A DNA stretch of 64,000 bases from Salticus scenicus (Eukaryota; Arthropoda; Arachnida; Araneae; Salticidae). The stretch's first letter is position 1. Every line of letters starts with the position of its first letter. The stretch spans positions 267,913,830 through 267,977,829 of the forward strand of contig OZ005648.1 of assembly GCA_963930645.1 (NCBI GenBank), in the 5' to 3' direction. The notes beneath the pieces were generated by a model. It did no database searches. It was not told where the DNA came from and worked only from the letters and a program-made list of their open reading frames with translations. Positions 21,297-32,126 of the stretch are shown in pieces. Both the position numbers and the translations under genes were made by a program.

Positions 21297-22290
21297 ACTT
21301 TCCGAACACTATAGTGAGGAAAGTATTGTAATCATGTCAAAAATTCGAATTTGAGATTTTGATGCTTCTATACGTTTCGAGGTCCCATGAGTCCGTTTCC
21401 ACTATTTTTACGATGTATGTGTATGTGTGTACGTCTGTGCGTGAACACGCTAGCGTCTAAACGCTTTGTTGGAATAAGCTGAAAGTTGGTACGCATATTG
21501 TACGTCACCATAGTACAAACCCTATAGATTTTGGTGAATCTAACACTTATAGTTTTTTTACAGGGACACCAGGAAAAATTCTTTACCATTATGGCCTATG
21601 AGGCCAAATTTTTAAAAATGCGATAGCGTCTAAACGCTTTATTAATCTGAGCAAAAAATCTGTACACATGTTATAGGTCACAGTTACACTAAGTGTATAG
21701 ATTTTTGTGAATTTAGCACTTACAGTATTTTTACAGGGGCACAAATAAAAATTCTTTATCATTATGGCCTATGGGGCCAAATTTTTAAAAGTGTGATAGC
21801 GTCTAAACACCATATTAATCTGAGAAAAAAATTTGTACACATGTTATAGGTTACAGTTGCACCAACTGTATAGATTTTGGTGAATTTAGCACTTACAGTT
21901 TTTTTACAGGGACACAAAGAAAAATTCTTTATCATTATGGCCTATGGGACCAAAATTTTAAAAGTGCGATAGCGACTAAACACCTTATTCAATTGAGTTG
22001 AAAATTTATATGAATATTATAAATTACTGTTGCACTAAATATAAGCATTTTAATGAATCTAGCATTCATAGGCTTTTACAGGGACATAACGAAAAATTCT
22101 TTATCATTATGATCTAATGGGCTCAAAGTTCAGTAGCGTTAAATAAAACATCGTGTAATATATGGAGAAAAATACTCACACTCTATTATGATTTTCTCTC
22201 TTTTGTTTGTTTAACAACTCCTCTTTCTTTACTTTATCTACAAAACTGTTAATTACTCAATGTTCGGAAAGTCGAGTGGAGTCACTCCAG
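21297..22290 (+). mobile_element. Helentron-like (HINE-type) element with ~173-bp repeats, nested in the long-TIR transposon
   Basis: The boundaries can be read from the disrupted TIR: CATCATTTTT is followed by the element and then by TTT...AACTTTGAAAG. The left tip ACTTTCCGAACA (21297-21308) is exactly complementary to TGTTCGGAAAGT (22261-22272), which lies 18 bases inside the right tip. The last bases, TGGAGTCACTCCA, form a small hairpin. The left tip also folds on itself around CACTATAGTG. Insertion into a T run, asymmetric inverted ends, a 3' hairpin and central tandem repeats all fit Helentron-derived elements. No protein is encoded. Confidence 0.65.
21448..22140. repeat. Tandem array, period 172-174 bp
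   Basis: Units begin with variants of GCGATAGCGTCTAAACGC near 21448, 21620, 21794, 21966 and (degenerate) 22132. Each contains ACAGGGACACA..AAAAATTCTTTA and ATTATGGCCTATG. The unit sequence is unrelated to that of the 5.2-kb array, but the period is the same. Confidence 0.75.
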
Positions 22291-22653
22291 ATTTTTTTTT
22301 TTTAACTTTGAAAGTTATGCACAAACTAAAGATATAATATTTAATTTTTTATTCTTTTTCCCACTATCAGGAAGCGAAAGGACAACTTTTTTTCACTATT
22401 AGAAATTGCTTATCTGAAATATCCATTTTTCGACCCACCCTACTATATATAATCAATGATTTTCATTATGAGAAATCTCAGTGAGACTGTGAAAATGACT
22501 TTTTATTAAGTTTCAGTATTATGGCAATGTGTTTTTTAGTGAAACCATTTTCCCGTAATTTTAATATGTCATTTGAATGGGGGGGGGGGGGGGGAGGTTG
22601 CTTTTTATTTAATTTCAATATATTTTTTATTTATTTATTTATTTATTTTCCAG

Positions 22654-22848
22654 AGGGAGTACTAGGAAAAGTTGGTTCAGGAGGTCGCAGACTCACGGAA
22701 AGGCAGACATTTCTGTTTGATGGTTTAATTATACTATGTAAGCCAAATAATAAACGCTCAAGTGTAACTGGTCCTGTTGCTGAATACCGGCTTAAAGAAA
22801 AGTATTACTTACGTAAAATAGAAATAATAGATAGGGAAGATAGTGAAG
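22654..22848 (+). CDS. Sos: Son of sevenless (Sos), exon: first part of PH domain
   Basis: The 195-base exon starts after TTTATTTTCCAG and ends at G|GTAAGC (22848/22849). Its frame joins that of 4611-4741 through a split Glu codon. The translation includes GVLGKVGSGGRRLTERQTFL, FDGLIILCK and AEYRLKEKYYLRKIEIIDRE, the N-terminal strands of the Sos PH domain. In animal Sos proteins this domain binds phosphatidylinositol lipids and helps place the protein at the membrane. LGKV and RLTER are closer to the insect form than to the vertebrate form, supporting an arthropod source. The downstream intron is the longest in the window (20.5 kb). Confidence 0.95.
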
Positions 22849-22992
22849 GTAAGCTTTGTTTACATTTTTCTTTAACCTAGTAATGTTTTATAATGTATGT
22901 ACATAGGTACCAAGTCTCCCGTTTTTCAAGGGAAACTTCAAATGGGAAAATTTTTATAGCTGTTTTCACTAATATTATTGGTTAAAAATATA

Positions 22993-23169
22993 CCGTAAAA
23001 TCCCGAAAGTAACCCCCCCCCCCTTTTTGAAAAGCAAAACGGATAAACTTCAGGTGGGGGGGAGGGGGGGTTATAATCAAGATTCTTTAAAAAAATTATC
23101 AAAAAAAAAAATGAAGAAAAGGGAGGGGAGGTTATATTCGATGGAGGGGATACTTTCGGGATTTTACAG
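22993..23169. mobile_element. Small MITE with TA target, poly(C)/poly(G) interior
   Basis: The ends CCGTAAAATCCCGAAAGTAA and, inverted, CTGTAAAATCCCGAAAGTAT are flanked by TA on both sides (22991-22992 and 23170-23171). The interior is mainly runs of C and G with GGTTATA[AT]TC phrases. A second right end of the same family is at 24838-24862, with a possible degenerate left end near 23353 (TACCGTAA). Confidence 0.7.
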
Positions 23170-23172
23170 TAC

Positions 23173-23884
23173 TTACTTAAAAAGAAATATTAAAGGCTAT
23201 CATTTCTTACATTAAAGATTAAAAAAAAAAAACTGTGTAATGATTCCATTGATAACGTGCATCCAACACTTTATGAAAAATTAGTTAAATTAGAACTAAT
23301 ATATAAATATTAAAACTTAATTCAAAGCCAAACTTAACTTGCAATGCCGATGTACCGTAAGTGCGCCCGAAGATTGGATGTAGCTTTCAGTGCTACCAAC
23401 TCTCCCGTTTTTTAACCCTATCTCCCGTTTTTACGTTTTAATGTGTATTTCTCCCGTTTTTCTAATATTTTCGAAAAATCGAACTAAAAACGCTAATTTT
23501 TGACAATTCGTAGGTGCCATCTTTTCAGATTTACGAAGGCCTTCCAATTCACAATCTTTCTGCATTCACAACATAAATATCGATATTAATTTAAAACTTA
23601 CTTTATGAGATTTTAGAATATCTAAAGAAACAGAATCCTTCAATATATCTCGCTTACGTAATTATTTTCAACTCCCCCTCCTCCCCATATTTTCTTATCT
23701 CCAACTAGTGATCGGTGATCAAATGCTCTTTTGAACTCTTTTGTTTCTCATTCTTTCTCCATCTACAAGCCACAACAAAAATGTCAATATTCATTTTAAA
23801 CTTGCTTTATTAGATTCTAGAGCCTAAGAAGTAGAAAGTTTAACAGTTTACACTCATGTAATTATCGTTTGACCTCCACCTGCC

Positions 23885-23915
<31 letters not shown>

Positions 23916-25794
23916 TCCATTTAGCTTTTTCATTCTACAACAAAAGAATCAAACATTTTTCCCCTGGTTTTAAAAAATGTAGGGTACTGCTAGTTAAAAA
24001 AAAAGCACTTTTTAGATTCTTGAGGGCAATTTGAATTTTTAAGGACACATTTGACATTTAAAATCCAAACACTTAATTTAAAAATTTAGTTATAAATATG
24101 CATACAAAAAGAAAAAAGTCTGTTTTTAAACTTTTCTGTACTTTTATTTGTTGCTAATGTGCTGATTGTCACACACAATAGTTTTATTTATATTTACAGC
24201 ATTTATCTTACAGCATTTAGGTTATTTTCTACAAATGCAGTAATGGGGGGGGGGAAATAGATTGGGGCAAAGTGTTTCTTTTTTTTTTTTTCTTCTAAAC
24301 AAAGATCAGGCGAGGTGCAGCACACTCCTTAAATTATCTGGGGAAAACTCTGGATCAATGTTCATAAAAACATTGATCCAGTTGTTTTTATTAGATTTTA
24401 GAACCAACTGAAGCGATATAGGGGTTCAAAATTCTTTACATATGTAGTTATTTTTAGACTTTGTTAATGAACTTGTTAACTATTTGTTTTTCCCCAATAA
24501 GTTTAAAATATAAATTATCAAATAAAAGTTATATTAGGTCTTTTCAGTTAAAAAAGTATCATGTATTGAACAAAATAATTTTGTTTTGTTTTCTCCATGA
24601 AACCGTAAATCTCCCTTTTTCTCCCTTGAAATTATGTGAAATCTCCCTTTTTCTCCCTTGAAATTATGTAAAATCTCCTGTTTTTTTTCCCACCAAGGTT
24701 GGCAGCTCTGAGCTTTGTTGGATGGAAAAAAAAGGGGGGGGGGGTTTACTTTCAAGATAAGAGACATTTCACGTTCAGCAAGAAAAGGGAGAGGGGGTTA
24801 TATTCGATGGGGGAGGGGGTTATATTCGATGGGGGGGGGGGGTTACTTTCGGGATTTTACAGTATATAACATATTCCATTTAAAAATACTGGTGTCAATT
24901 CTGATTTAAAAGTTTAAAATGTTGGCAGCTCTGTATGTAATGGTTTTTATTAAATGTATGTGAAGTGTTGCCTTTAAGTTTTCTTATTTTCAAATTTTAA
25001 TATCTGCATGGGAGGGGGAGAAAGCATTCTAATAAAATATTTTTAAATTGTGTTTCACAAAATACTCATGTTACCTTGGAGGGGAGTAGATTATTCTCTT
25101 TAAATATTGAAATGTTAAACTATGTTTCATTTAAAGTTCAGTTGTCAGAAAAATTATTTGGTGAATCAAGTTCAATCTAGCTAAAGAACAATAATTGATC
25201 AATGAATTTATGTGCTAAATATATAAATATAAAATTTTATTTATCCTTTATATATATGTATTTGCTTTAAATATAAGTACAGGGTGGGCATAAAATAACA
25301 TGATGTGTTCATAGCCTTGTAGCTTTTAGTGTAATGGTCAAATATAATAATTTTTATATATGCAGAGTAAAGTATGTGATTTGGATTTTCAAAGAAAAAA
25401 AAAAAAATTCCACCAAATGTCGCCTCTGGGATAAGCACTGCAGGGTTTAGCACTGCAAGTGTAATATGTGTGGTAAATGAATATGTAATTGGCAATTAAA
25501 ACAGTAATCAACAATTTATTTATATTTAATTATAATGAACAACATGCATTGTTGTTGACAAATTTGGCTCAATATGACTACCATTCTGCTTTTCAAATAA
25601 CTGCAGGCAGTATACCATGTTTTCAACAGAAGCTTGCAGTATTTAGAGCTTTATTAATCTAAATTCTAAAGTTATCTTATCCGTTAAAGTAGAAATGTCA
25701 GAAAAATGTCCTCAATACATAATGCTTTTTAGACATTTACCACAACTAAAAATCACAAGTTTGTTGCAATTGTGGTATTACAAAGGTTTTAAAA
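23173..25794. other. Gene-free repeat-rich stretch
   Basis: No host exon. CTCCCGTTTTT occurs repeatedly (22917, 23401, 23420, 23451), and near 24700 and 24918 there are two copies of GTTGGCAGCTCTG. A copy of the ~195-bp-unit family lies at 23560-23880. The end of a TA-targeting MITE lies at 24838-24862, preceded by GGGGGTTATATTCGATGGGG repeated in tandem. These look like several eroded DNA-transposon copies that I cannot delimit. Confidence 0.45.
24605..24680. repeat. Short tandem repeat, about 34-bp unit
   Basis: AAATCTCCC followed by TTTTTCTCCCTTGAAATTATG is repeated twice, and a third unit starts with AAATCTCCTG. It lies within the eroded repeat-rich stretch. Confidence 0.6.
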
Positions 25795-25856
25795 ATATTG
25801 ACAACAATTAATTAAAATAAATACAAAAAACCTTTTACTAACATCGTGTTGTGTCA

Positions 25857-26569
25857 TTAAATTTTTCTGCCGGGTACCCGGCTCTCCTCAGATGACATCC
25901 TCTGTGTGGAACTTGAGCTTGACTGAAGATATGTATTTTCTGTCACCATAAGGTGGTGCCATACGCGATCTGGAGCTACTGCACCGCTGTCGTTGCAGGC
26001 CTCCCTGTTGGTCGTGATTTCAATGGATTCGCGGAACATTGCATAGTGATAATCTTCATAGTTAGCTATTTTAGTAGTTTTGTCAAAATTGATTTTAATA
26101 TGTTTACTAAACGTTTTGGCTAAGGCTGTGTTGAATTTTCCCGTTTTTATATCATTTATGTGTTCATTAATTCTTGTTTTGATTTTTCTCTTGGTAACCC
26201 CAATATAAGATTTTGGTTGATTGTTTTGATTAGTAAAAGGAATTTTATAAATCCCTGCGGTTTCTAGGGGTGGAACTCTTTGTCACTTCTAATCAGCTGA
26301 AAAATATTTTTATTGGGTTTGATAGGGATATTAACGCCGTATTTACTTGCTATATTTTTAATTCTATTGGAAGCTCCACGATCATATGGAATGGATGAAG
26401 TAAACTTTAAGGGGGGGGGGGGTTTGAAAACTGGGTATTTTATCAAGATTTTTTAATTTTATTATTAATTAGTTTATTGGTGATTTTGTCTGGCTATCCT
26501 GCTCTTCTTGTGAAAACTTTATTTGAATTTAATTCATTATTGAGATCTTCAGATTCATTACAAATTAGG
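25857..26569 (-). pseudogene. Penelope-like RT-endonuclease linker and GIY-YIG domain, minus-strand copy, frameshifted
   Basis: This copy reaches further 5' than its partner. It has a degraded end of the region after the RT, then IPYDRGASNRIKNIASKYGV and NIPIKPNKNIFQLIRSDK, the typical Penelope linker. The endonuclease follows in another frame: AGIYKI, then SYIGVTKRKIKTRINEH, then HYAMFRESIEI. A frameshift near 26264 separates linker and endonuclease, stops occur upstream, and a poly(C/G) tract at about 26411-26422 interrupts it. The GIY and YIG motifs and the Arg and Glu-His residues are present, but the frame is broken. Confidence 0.75.
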
Positions 26570-27057
26570 ACTTGAACACCCCTATCAAACCCAATAAAAA
26601 TATTTTTCAGCTGATTAGAAGTGACAAAGACCCCATTCCAGCCCTAGAAACCGCAGGGATTTATAAAATTAATTTTACTAATCAAAACAATCAACCAGGA
26701 TTTTATATTGGGGTTACCAAGAGAAAAATCAAAACAAGAATTAATGAACACATAAATGATATAAAAATGGGAAAATTCAACACAGCCTTAGCCAAAATGT
26801 TTAGTAAACATGATATTAAAATCGATTTTGACAAAACTACTAAAATAGCTAACTATGGAGATTATCACTACTCGATGTTCCGCGAATCCATTGAAATCAC
26901 GACCAATAGGAAGGCTTGCAACGACAGCGGCGCAGTAGCTCCAGATCGTGTATGGCGCCACATTAGGTTGACAGAAGATACAGATCTTCAGTCAAGCTCA
27001 AGCCCCACACAGAGGATGTCATTTGAGGAGATCGGGGTACCCGGCAGAAAAATTTAA
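26570..27057 (+). pseudogene. Penelope-like GIY-YIG endonuclease domain, plus-strand copy
   Basis: One open frame of about 161 codons starts at the dimer junction with NTPIKPNKNIFQLI and ends with VPGRKI. It contains both halves of the active site (AGIYKINF and FYIGVTKRKIK) and RINEH, so the endonuclease fold may be complete. There is no reverse transcriptase. Penelope-like elements need both activities, so this is a 5'-truncated copy. If expressed by chance it would be a free GIY-YIG domain, which I consider unlikely to matter. Confidence 0.75.
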
Positions 27058-27239
27058 TGACACAACACGAAGTCAGTAAAAGGTTTTTTGTATTTATTTT
27101 AATTAATTAGATTGTACTTCGTTCTTAGTTATTATATTGACAACATTTGCATTTTTAATTATTTATTTAAAATTATACCTCATAAAGCTCTTGAAAACTG
27201 GTTGAAGTACTTTCTTGGGCGGATCCGCACTTTCATCAA

Positions 27240-27515
27240 TCAGCAACCGTCAGTGTAGTCCGCTATCATCAAAACTATTTTTGGATTCTTTCTCTGCTGT
27301 TTCTTTAGAAGATGGCGCCATAATTGCTCCAGATCTGCGCGCGACTCGTGCCTGTTACATGTTGATTGGTCACTGAGTATTTCAAAGGTTTCGTGATAAT
27401 ATACGTAAGAAAACCATGGAAAACTGCAAACGCATATAACAGCTAAAGCGACCTGGTATAGAACTTGGCAATTCCTATCTACCATCTTCCAGATATTTAA
27501 ATTTTGATACTCCAC
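27240..27515 (-). pseudogene. Possible Penelope-like C-terminal remnant
   Basis: The frame contains YHETFEILSDQSTCNRHESR followed by ADLEQLWRHLLKKQ, which resembles the tail of the neighbouring Penelope copies (FRESIEI...CN...VWRHI). The upstream part (QVLYQVALAVICV) does not match. It lies just outside the second dimer's target duplication, so it is an older, separate fragment. Confidence 0.4.
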
Positions 27516-27835
27516 TGATCAGAAAACTGCAGAATTTTGTAAATGAAGTCGTAAAACATTAATTTCTGAGATAAATTTACTCAGTTTTTTCCATATTGTT
27601 AAATTTAAGATTTGCCATCAAAAAACTTTTTTTTTTTCCAAAAAACTTACGCTTTATATACCTCCTTAATAATCTATGTATTTATGTTTGAACAATGAAT
27701 ATAGTATTATTATCGTTAAGTTATACACCATACGATGGGTCGGGCCCCACTAATGAAAATTTGCACTCGAGCCGCCACTGGTTTCAGTAATGCTCAATTA
27801 AAAAGGGCAAAAACAGCCACATTTACATCACTAAA

Positions 27836-28570
27836 ATCTGACAGTTCTGAGATAGTGTAAAAAAAAAATGCTTTTAACAAATGTAGTTTTATTGTATTTC
27901 AACAAATATAGTTTTATTTAATTGTATTTTAATAAATGAAGTTTTTAAGGTATCTTTTCTTTCCTTTCCTTTGCTTTTTTTTTTTTTTTTTTTTTTTTGG
28001 TGGTGGGGGGGGGGGGCGTTTTTAACTTATTAAATTTAAAAATAGCTATTTGAAATACTTAAAAATAATTACTATATCTGATACATCTAAACAGTTTGAA
28101 AACAATTTTTAATGTAATTCTAATGGGAAATTTATTGCATCTCTGCCTGTATATATTAAATGTGTAAGTATAGTAAATAATTATAAATGATTATGTATGA
28201 ATATTTAATTCGAAAGGTAAATCTTATTTCCTATTGAGTTTGCATTAACATTATGCATGTGAAACTTTGCATTATATTACTTTTTATTGAATGTTATTGT
28301 ATTTATAAAGTAAATTAGTGTATAATTTTTTTAACCACTTTTAAATTTTATATGCAAATGCAGAAAAAAATTTCATTTGCATTTATTTATTTATTTATTT
28401 ATTTTTTTTTTTTGGGGGGGGGGGGGGGGATGCAAATTTTTTTGTTCACGCTGTTTTACTCCTTGGAATTTTTGCATGTTGGCAATGGCATGTATGTTAC
28501 TGCTTTGATGGGTTTTGGTAATCGTGGTGGTGATTTTTTTTTAATAATATTTCTAATAATATATTTCCAA
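27836..28570. repeat. Dispersed repeat, paired with the copy at 62165-62680
   Basis: Shared phrases in the same order include CTTTTAACAAATGTAGTTTT, TTAAAAATAATTACT.TATC, ATTAAATGTGTAAGTATAGT and ACTTTGCATTATATTACTTT, then a T run passing directly into a G run, then TTGGCA. Divergence is perhaps 15-20 percent by eye. The 62-kb copy follows a BED-finger fragment, so this may be the 3' part of a hAT-like element. Confidence 0.65.
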
Positions 28571-29298
28571 TAATGATAATGTATTTCTAAACTTGTGCCT
28601 GATTAACTTAGAGTAGGTTTTTATTAATAAAATTCTCTTCTACATCTAAGGAAAATTTAAGTGTTTTCGATTTCAATTAAAACCATTTTAATTAATAATA
28701 ATAATAACAATCTAAATTTAAAAATATGTTTGATGATTCCATAAAAGAGATATTTTTTAATAAATAAATTATAAAACAATTAAATTAAAAAACAATAAAT
28801 CTTATATTTCACATATGTATCTGAAAAACTATATTTAATATTTTATAAGTCTTTTGTCAATGCAAAGATATGTCAAATTAAACTCACTAACAAAAGAGAT
28901 CATGTAATGATATTGATGTAAGATATAAATAAAAATAATATGCATTAAATAAAAAAAAAAAAAAAAAAAAAAAAAAACTTTTTTTTTTTGGGGGGGGGGG
29001 GGGTAATAATTGAATGAATTTATTTCTTGAATACTTCCTTTTAAATTGTAATCTTTTAAATATTTAGAAGTAAATACCTATAACGTAAGTACTAAATAAT
29101 AATAATAATAAAGCTTATGATTAAAGTTATAAATAAATGGTAAATTAAAATTTACAGAAGGAATTTTACAGCATAGGTTAGTCATAGTGATTGCTTACAA
29201 TGTATTCCCAAAACTTTTTAAATGGTACGGGGAGAGAAAATAAAAATTAATTAAAAAATAAAATAAATTAAGAATTTTGTCAAAGAAAGAATTTAGTT
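28571..29298. other. Gene-free AT-rich stretch with poly(A)-poly(T)-poly(G) run
   Basis: No exon or known mobile protein. At 28950-29003 an A run of about 28 passes into T and then a G run of about 14. The rest is A/T-rich with ATAAT microsatellite-like text near 29095. Confidence 0.45.
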
Positions 29299-29826
29299 TA
29301 GCACAGAGGACTATTAATTTCAATCTGTAAGCTTTTTATTTTTATTTTTGTTCTTATTTTTTAATTTTAATTTATTTTTTATCTCATTTTTCGACTGTAA
29401 AACTGGGACATGTACTTTTTAAAATGACTGAAATGAATTAAAATGAAGTGTTGCCTCTTAAATTTCATACTTTAGTTAATTAAAAAAAATAAAAAAAAAT
29501 AAAAATAATTGTTGTCAAAAAACTTTTTGCACCCCTCAGATTCAGAAAAATCGCCCCTTTCATTTGGTACCGAGCCATGTACTTTATAAAATGACAGAAA
29601 TGAATTAAAATAAAGTGTTGCCACCTAATTTTCTTACTTTAGTTAATCTAAAAAGAAAATTAATTGTTGTGTCAAAAAACTTTTGATTCCCCTGGATTCA
29701 GAAAAATCGCCCCTTTCATTCGATACCGAATTTTTAACGATAAGACTGATATTTCTAATTTATTTTGGTGTTACAAAAACTGCTCTGCAAAAACTCCAGA
29801 TTGAAACTAATAGTTCTCCGTCCCAT
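29299..29826. mobile_element. MITE-like element with internal ~167-bp tandem duplication
   Basis: The ends GAGGACTATTAATTTCAATC and, inverted, GGACGGAGAACTATTAGTTT face each other. A second copy of the family is at 60386-60556. Inside, a unit starting CATGTACTTT at 29409 repeats at 29576, including TTAGTTAAT and CAGAAAAATCGCCCCTTTCA. No protein. Element limits are approximate. Confidence 0.5.
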
Positions 29827-29903
29827 TAATGAAAACAGGAATAAAAATTTAGGTCTTAAAATTAAAAATGGCAACTGAACCAATATTTTACAATTTCATA
29901 TTA

Positions 29904-31103
29904 CAGTGAAACCTCTCAAGTTGGACGCCCCTCTTAAGTTGGACACTTTTTCTCGGAACGGAATGTATCCATAGGATTAACATTATGTCCAACGTCTATA
30001 AGTTGGACACCCCTTTAACTTGGAAGTTGGACAGTGAACTACTGTCCTAAGTTGGACTCTTTTACCCGATGAGACAGAAAAAAAAAAAATCTTCCATTTT
30101 CTCACTCTTATTTTAGAAATTTTATTTATCCCTTGTAGAAAAAACTGTAAATATCTAAAAAAAAAAAAAAAAAAAAAAACAATGTTTCTTGTCACAATGC
30201 ATTTACCTCTGTCTTATCTTATAAAAAATATTTCTTTTCTTCAGTTGAAACATTCACAAATTACTGTAATTTAGTGCATGATGCAAGAATCTTTCTTTTT
30301 ATTGAATTGCATGGATTATCCTTGCATTTTTTTTTTTTTTTTTTTTTGAAAATATTCCACAGAGAGCTTACAGGCATGTTTTGACTTAGACTGTTTAAAA
30401 ATTGGCTTTTAGAAAATACATTTTGGTTGGTAGAGTTCCTCTTCATTTACTCCTTTTATTTTTCCTACCAAGTATAACTTGAGTGTATAGTTGCACTAAA
30501 CTTAATATGAAAGAGGTCTGTTGTAAAAAACGATGCTGATTCAATTTGAATGCATATCAGCTGACAGGTGTTGCTGCTGTGCTTCAGTTTTCCCCATTCA
30601 CCGGAAAACTATATCTCAGTTTCTAGAGTGAATAAATTCACCAAACTTCATATGTGAGATGGCCGTTATGAAAATGAATATCAGCTTAATTGGGGTGTAG
30701 ATCAGCATACAGGTGGTGCTACTTTTACTCACATTCTCTGATTTTCTACATGACTATCTCAGCATCTATTGGATAAAATTGCACCAAAATGCATGTTCAA
30801 AATCTTTATTGTGAGAAGCTATATTGATTAAATTTTCTTGCATGTTAACTGGTAGGTAGCTCTATTATATAAAAAAAATTATAGAAGTATTATAATGGCC
30901 ACAACATAACAATTTAAATTTAAATTGGCAAATTAATTATTTTTTGTATATAAGTCGTGGATACTTAATTATATTATATGTAGATGTGATTAAAAGTTAA
31001 AAAGCATGCATAGATACAGTTTAATTAAATCAAAGTAAGCACCCCTATAAGTTGGACACTTTTTCTGGGAACCGTAGGTGTCCAACTTAGAGAGCTTTTA
31101 CTG
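29904..31103. mobile_element. pogo/Tc1-like MITE, TIR CAGTGAAACCTCTC..AAGTTGGAC, TA target
   Basis: The left end CAGTGAAACCTCTCAAGTTG and right end (inverted) CAGTAAAAGCTCTCTAAGTT are flanked by TA (29902-29903 and 31104-31105). AAGTTGGAC occurs repeatedly near both ends. No transposase. The middle holds unrelated AT-rich text, including repeated phrases such as CTATATCTCAGTTTCTAGAG and AAATTCACCAAACTTCATAT. A 204-bp copy of the family is at 45334-45537. Confidence 0.7.
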
Positions 31104-32126
31104 TAATTCACAAAAAACACTTATATTAGCTTTAAAGTTTTTTTTTTTTTTTTTCTGTTCTTTATTTCTGATCTTTTTATTTGTTTATTTCTTTTACATA
31201 AAAATTATAAAGATACTCAAAAATATAATACATGATAAACAAAACATTTGGTATCTAAGATAATACATTTCTTAAAGAAAAAAAAAAAAGAATGTATTGT
31301 TTTCTATTCAAAATATTTATTTTATTTATTATTTATTACGGTTAACATTTTTATTTCATTCCAATATTGCTAACTTAAAATCGTTTACATAAAAAAAGAT
31401 AATTATTTTTCTTTCCTTTAAAATATTTTCCATCAAAATTCTTGAATATATTTTTCATGTAACTTTTTATTTATTTATTTTTTTGTTTCATTCAGAATTT
31501 AAAAGAAAAAGTACATTTAGAATTTCACCTGCCTTGTACAATCTCTCTCTCTATATATATATACAGTACGGTCTCTCTAATCCGCGACCCTATTATCCGC
31601 GATCCCCTATTATCCGCGCTCGCGGTAAAATCAGTTTTGGTTTCAATAATAATTTTGTAAACAGTGAAACTTGCGGTTATCAATTAAATTTTGCAAAAGA
31701 AATCTCATGTATACAAAAAATGTAACGCAATTTAATGTTTTTGATCTATTTTTTACACTTAGAAAACAGTTTAAAGCTATTTATTTGGCAAATCCTCTGA
31801 TTGTATTACGCACACGAACATAGAGTCCGTTCACGGCACTAAACATAAACAAACTGCCGATTTGGGATGATTCAATTCGTTGCAAGTGAATTGCGATGAT
31901 TCAATTCGTTGCAAGTGGATTCAATAGCGAGCGATCGCATCGTATCCCACAGTAAAGAAGAGAAACTGTATACATAACTGCATAATTAACTATAACCGAT
32001 TTACGATACGACTTTCACATTTGTTTATGTTTGATTTCTCTTGCCTCGTGCTTGATAATCTTGATCTCTAAGCTAAACAATTTTATTCTGATCTTACACT
32101 ATTTTTAGTTGTATTTTCTTTACGTC

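Larger units (their letters stand above)
18813..22446. mobile_element. DNA transposon with long (~230-bp) terminal inverted repeats, non-autonomous
   Basis: The left end begins CAGGGTAGGTCGAAAAATGG and the right end, inverted, TAGGGTGGGTCGAAAAATGG. Similarity continues inward for about 230 bases on the left (to about 19050). On the right the TIR is split, 21190-21296 and 22291-22446, by a nested element inserted into a T run. TATATA lies outside both ends, suggesting a TA-type target. The interior (19050-21190) has no recognisable transposase; a 61-codon frame at 19893-20078 with FLYDQQNTRNTYISILNRKE is unidentified. Confidence 0.7.
4742..22653 (+). other. Sos intron 1 of the window (U2-type, 17.9 kb)
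   Basis: The donor is GTAAAT and the acceptor ends TTTATTTTCCAG. Apart from mobile elements described separately, I find no host exon or RNA gene inside. The stretches 4742-4964, 9706-9727, 14101-14260 and 16687-16712 are plain AT-rich sequence. Confidence 0.85.
25795..27145. mobile_element. Penelope-like element: second inverted dimer, 12-bp target duplication
   Basis: A minus-strand copy (25807-26569) and a plus-strand copy (26570-27108) of one Penelope-like 3' end are joined head to head. ATATTGACAACA lies at 25795-25806, abutting the left arm, and at 27134-27145, about 25 bases beyond the right arm. This is the same layout as the dimer at 3015-3917: the 12-bp duplication touches one arm, and a tail of about 25-28 bases separates it from the other. 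The family is different from the first dimer. Both copies retain the GIY-YIG domain and lack the reverse transcriptase. Confidence 0.85.
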
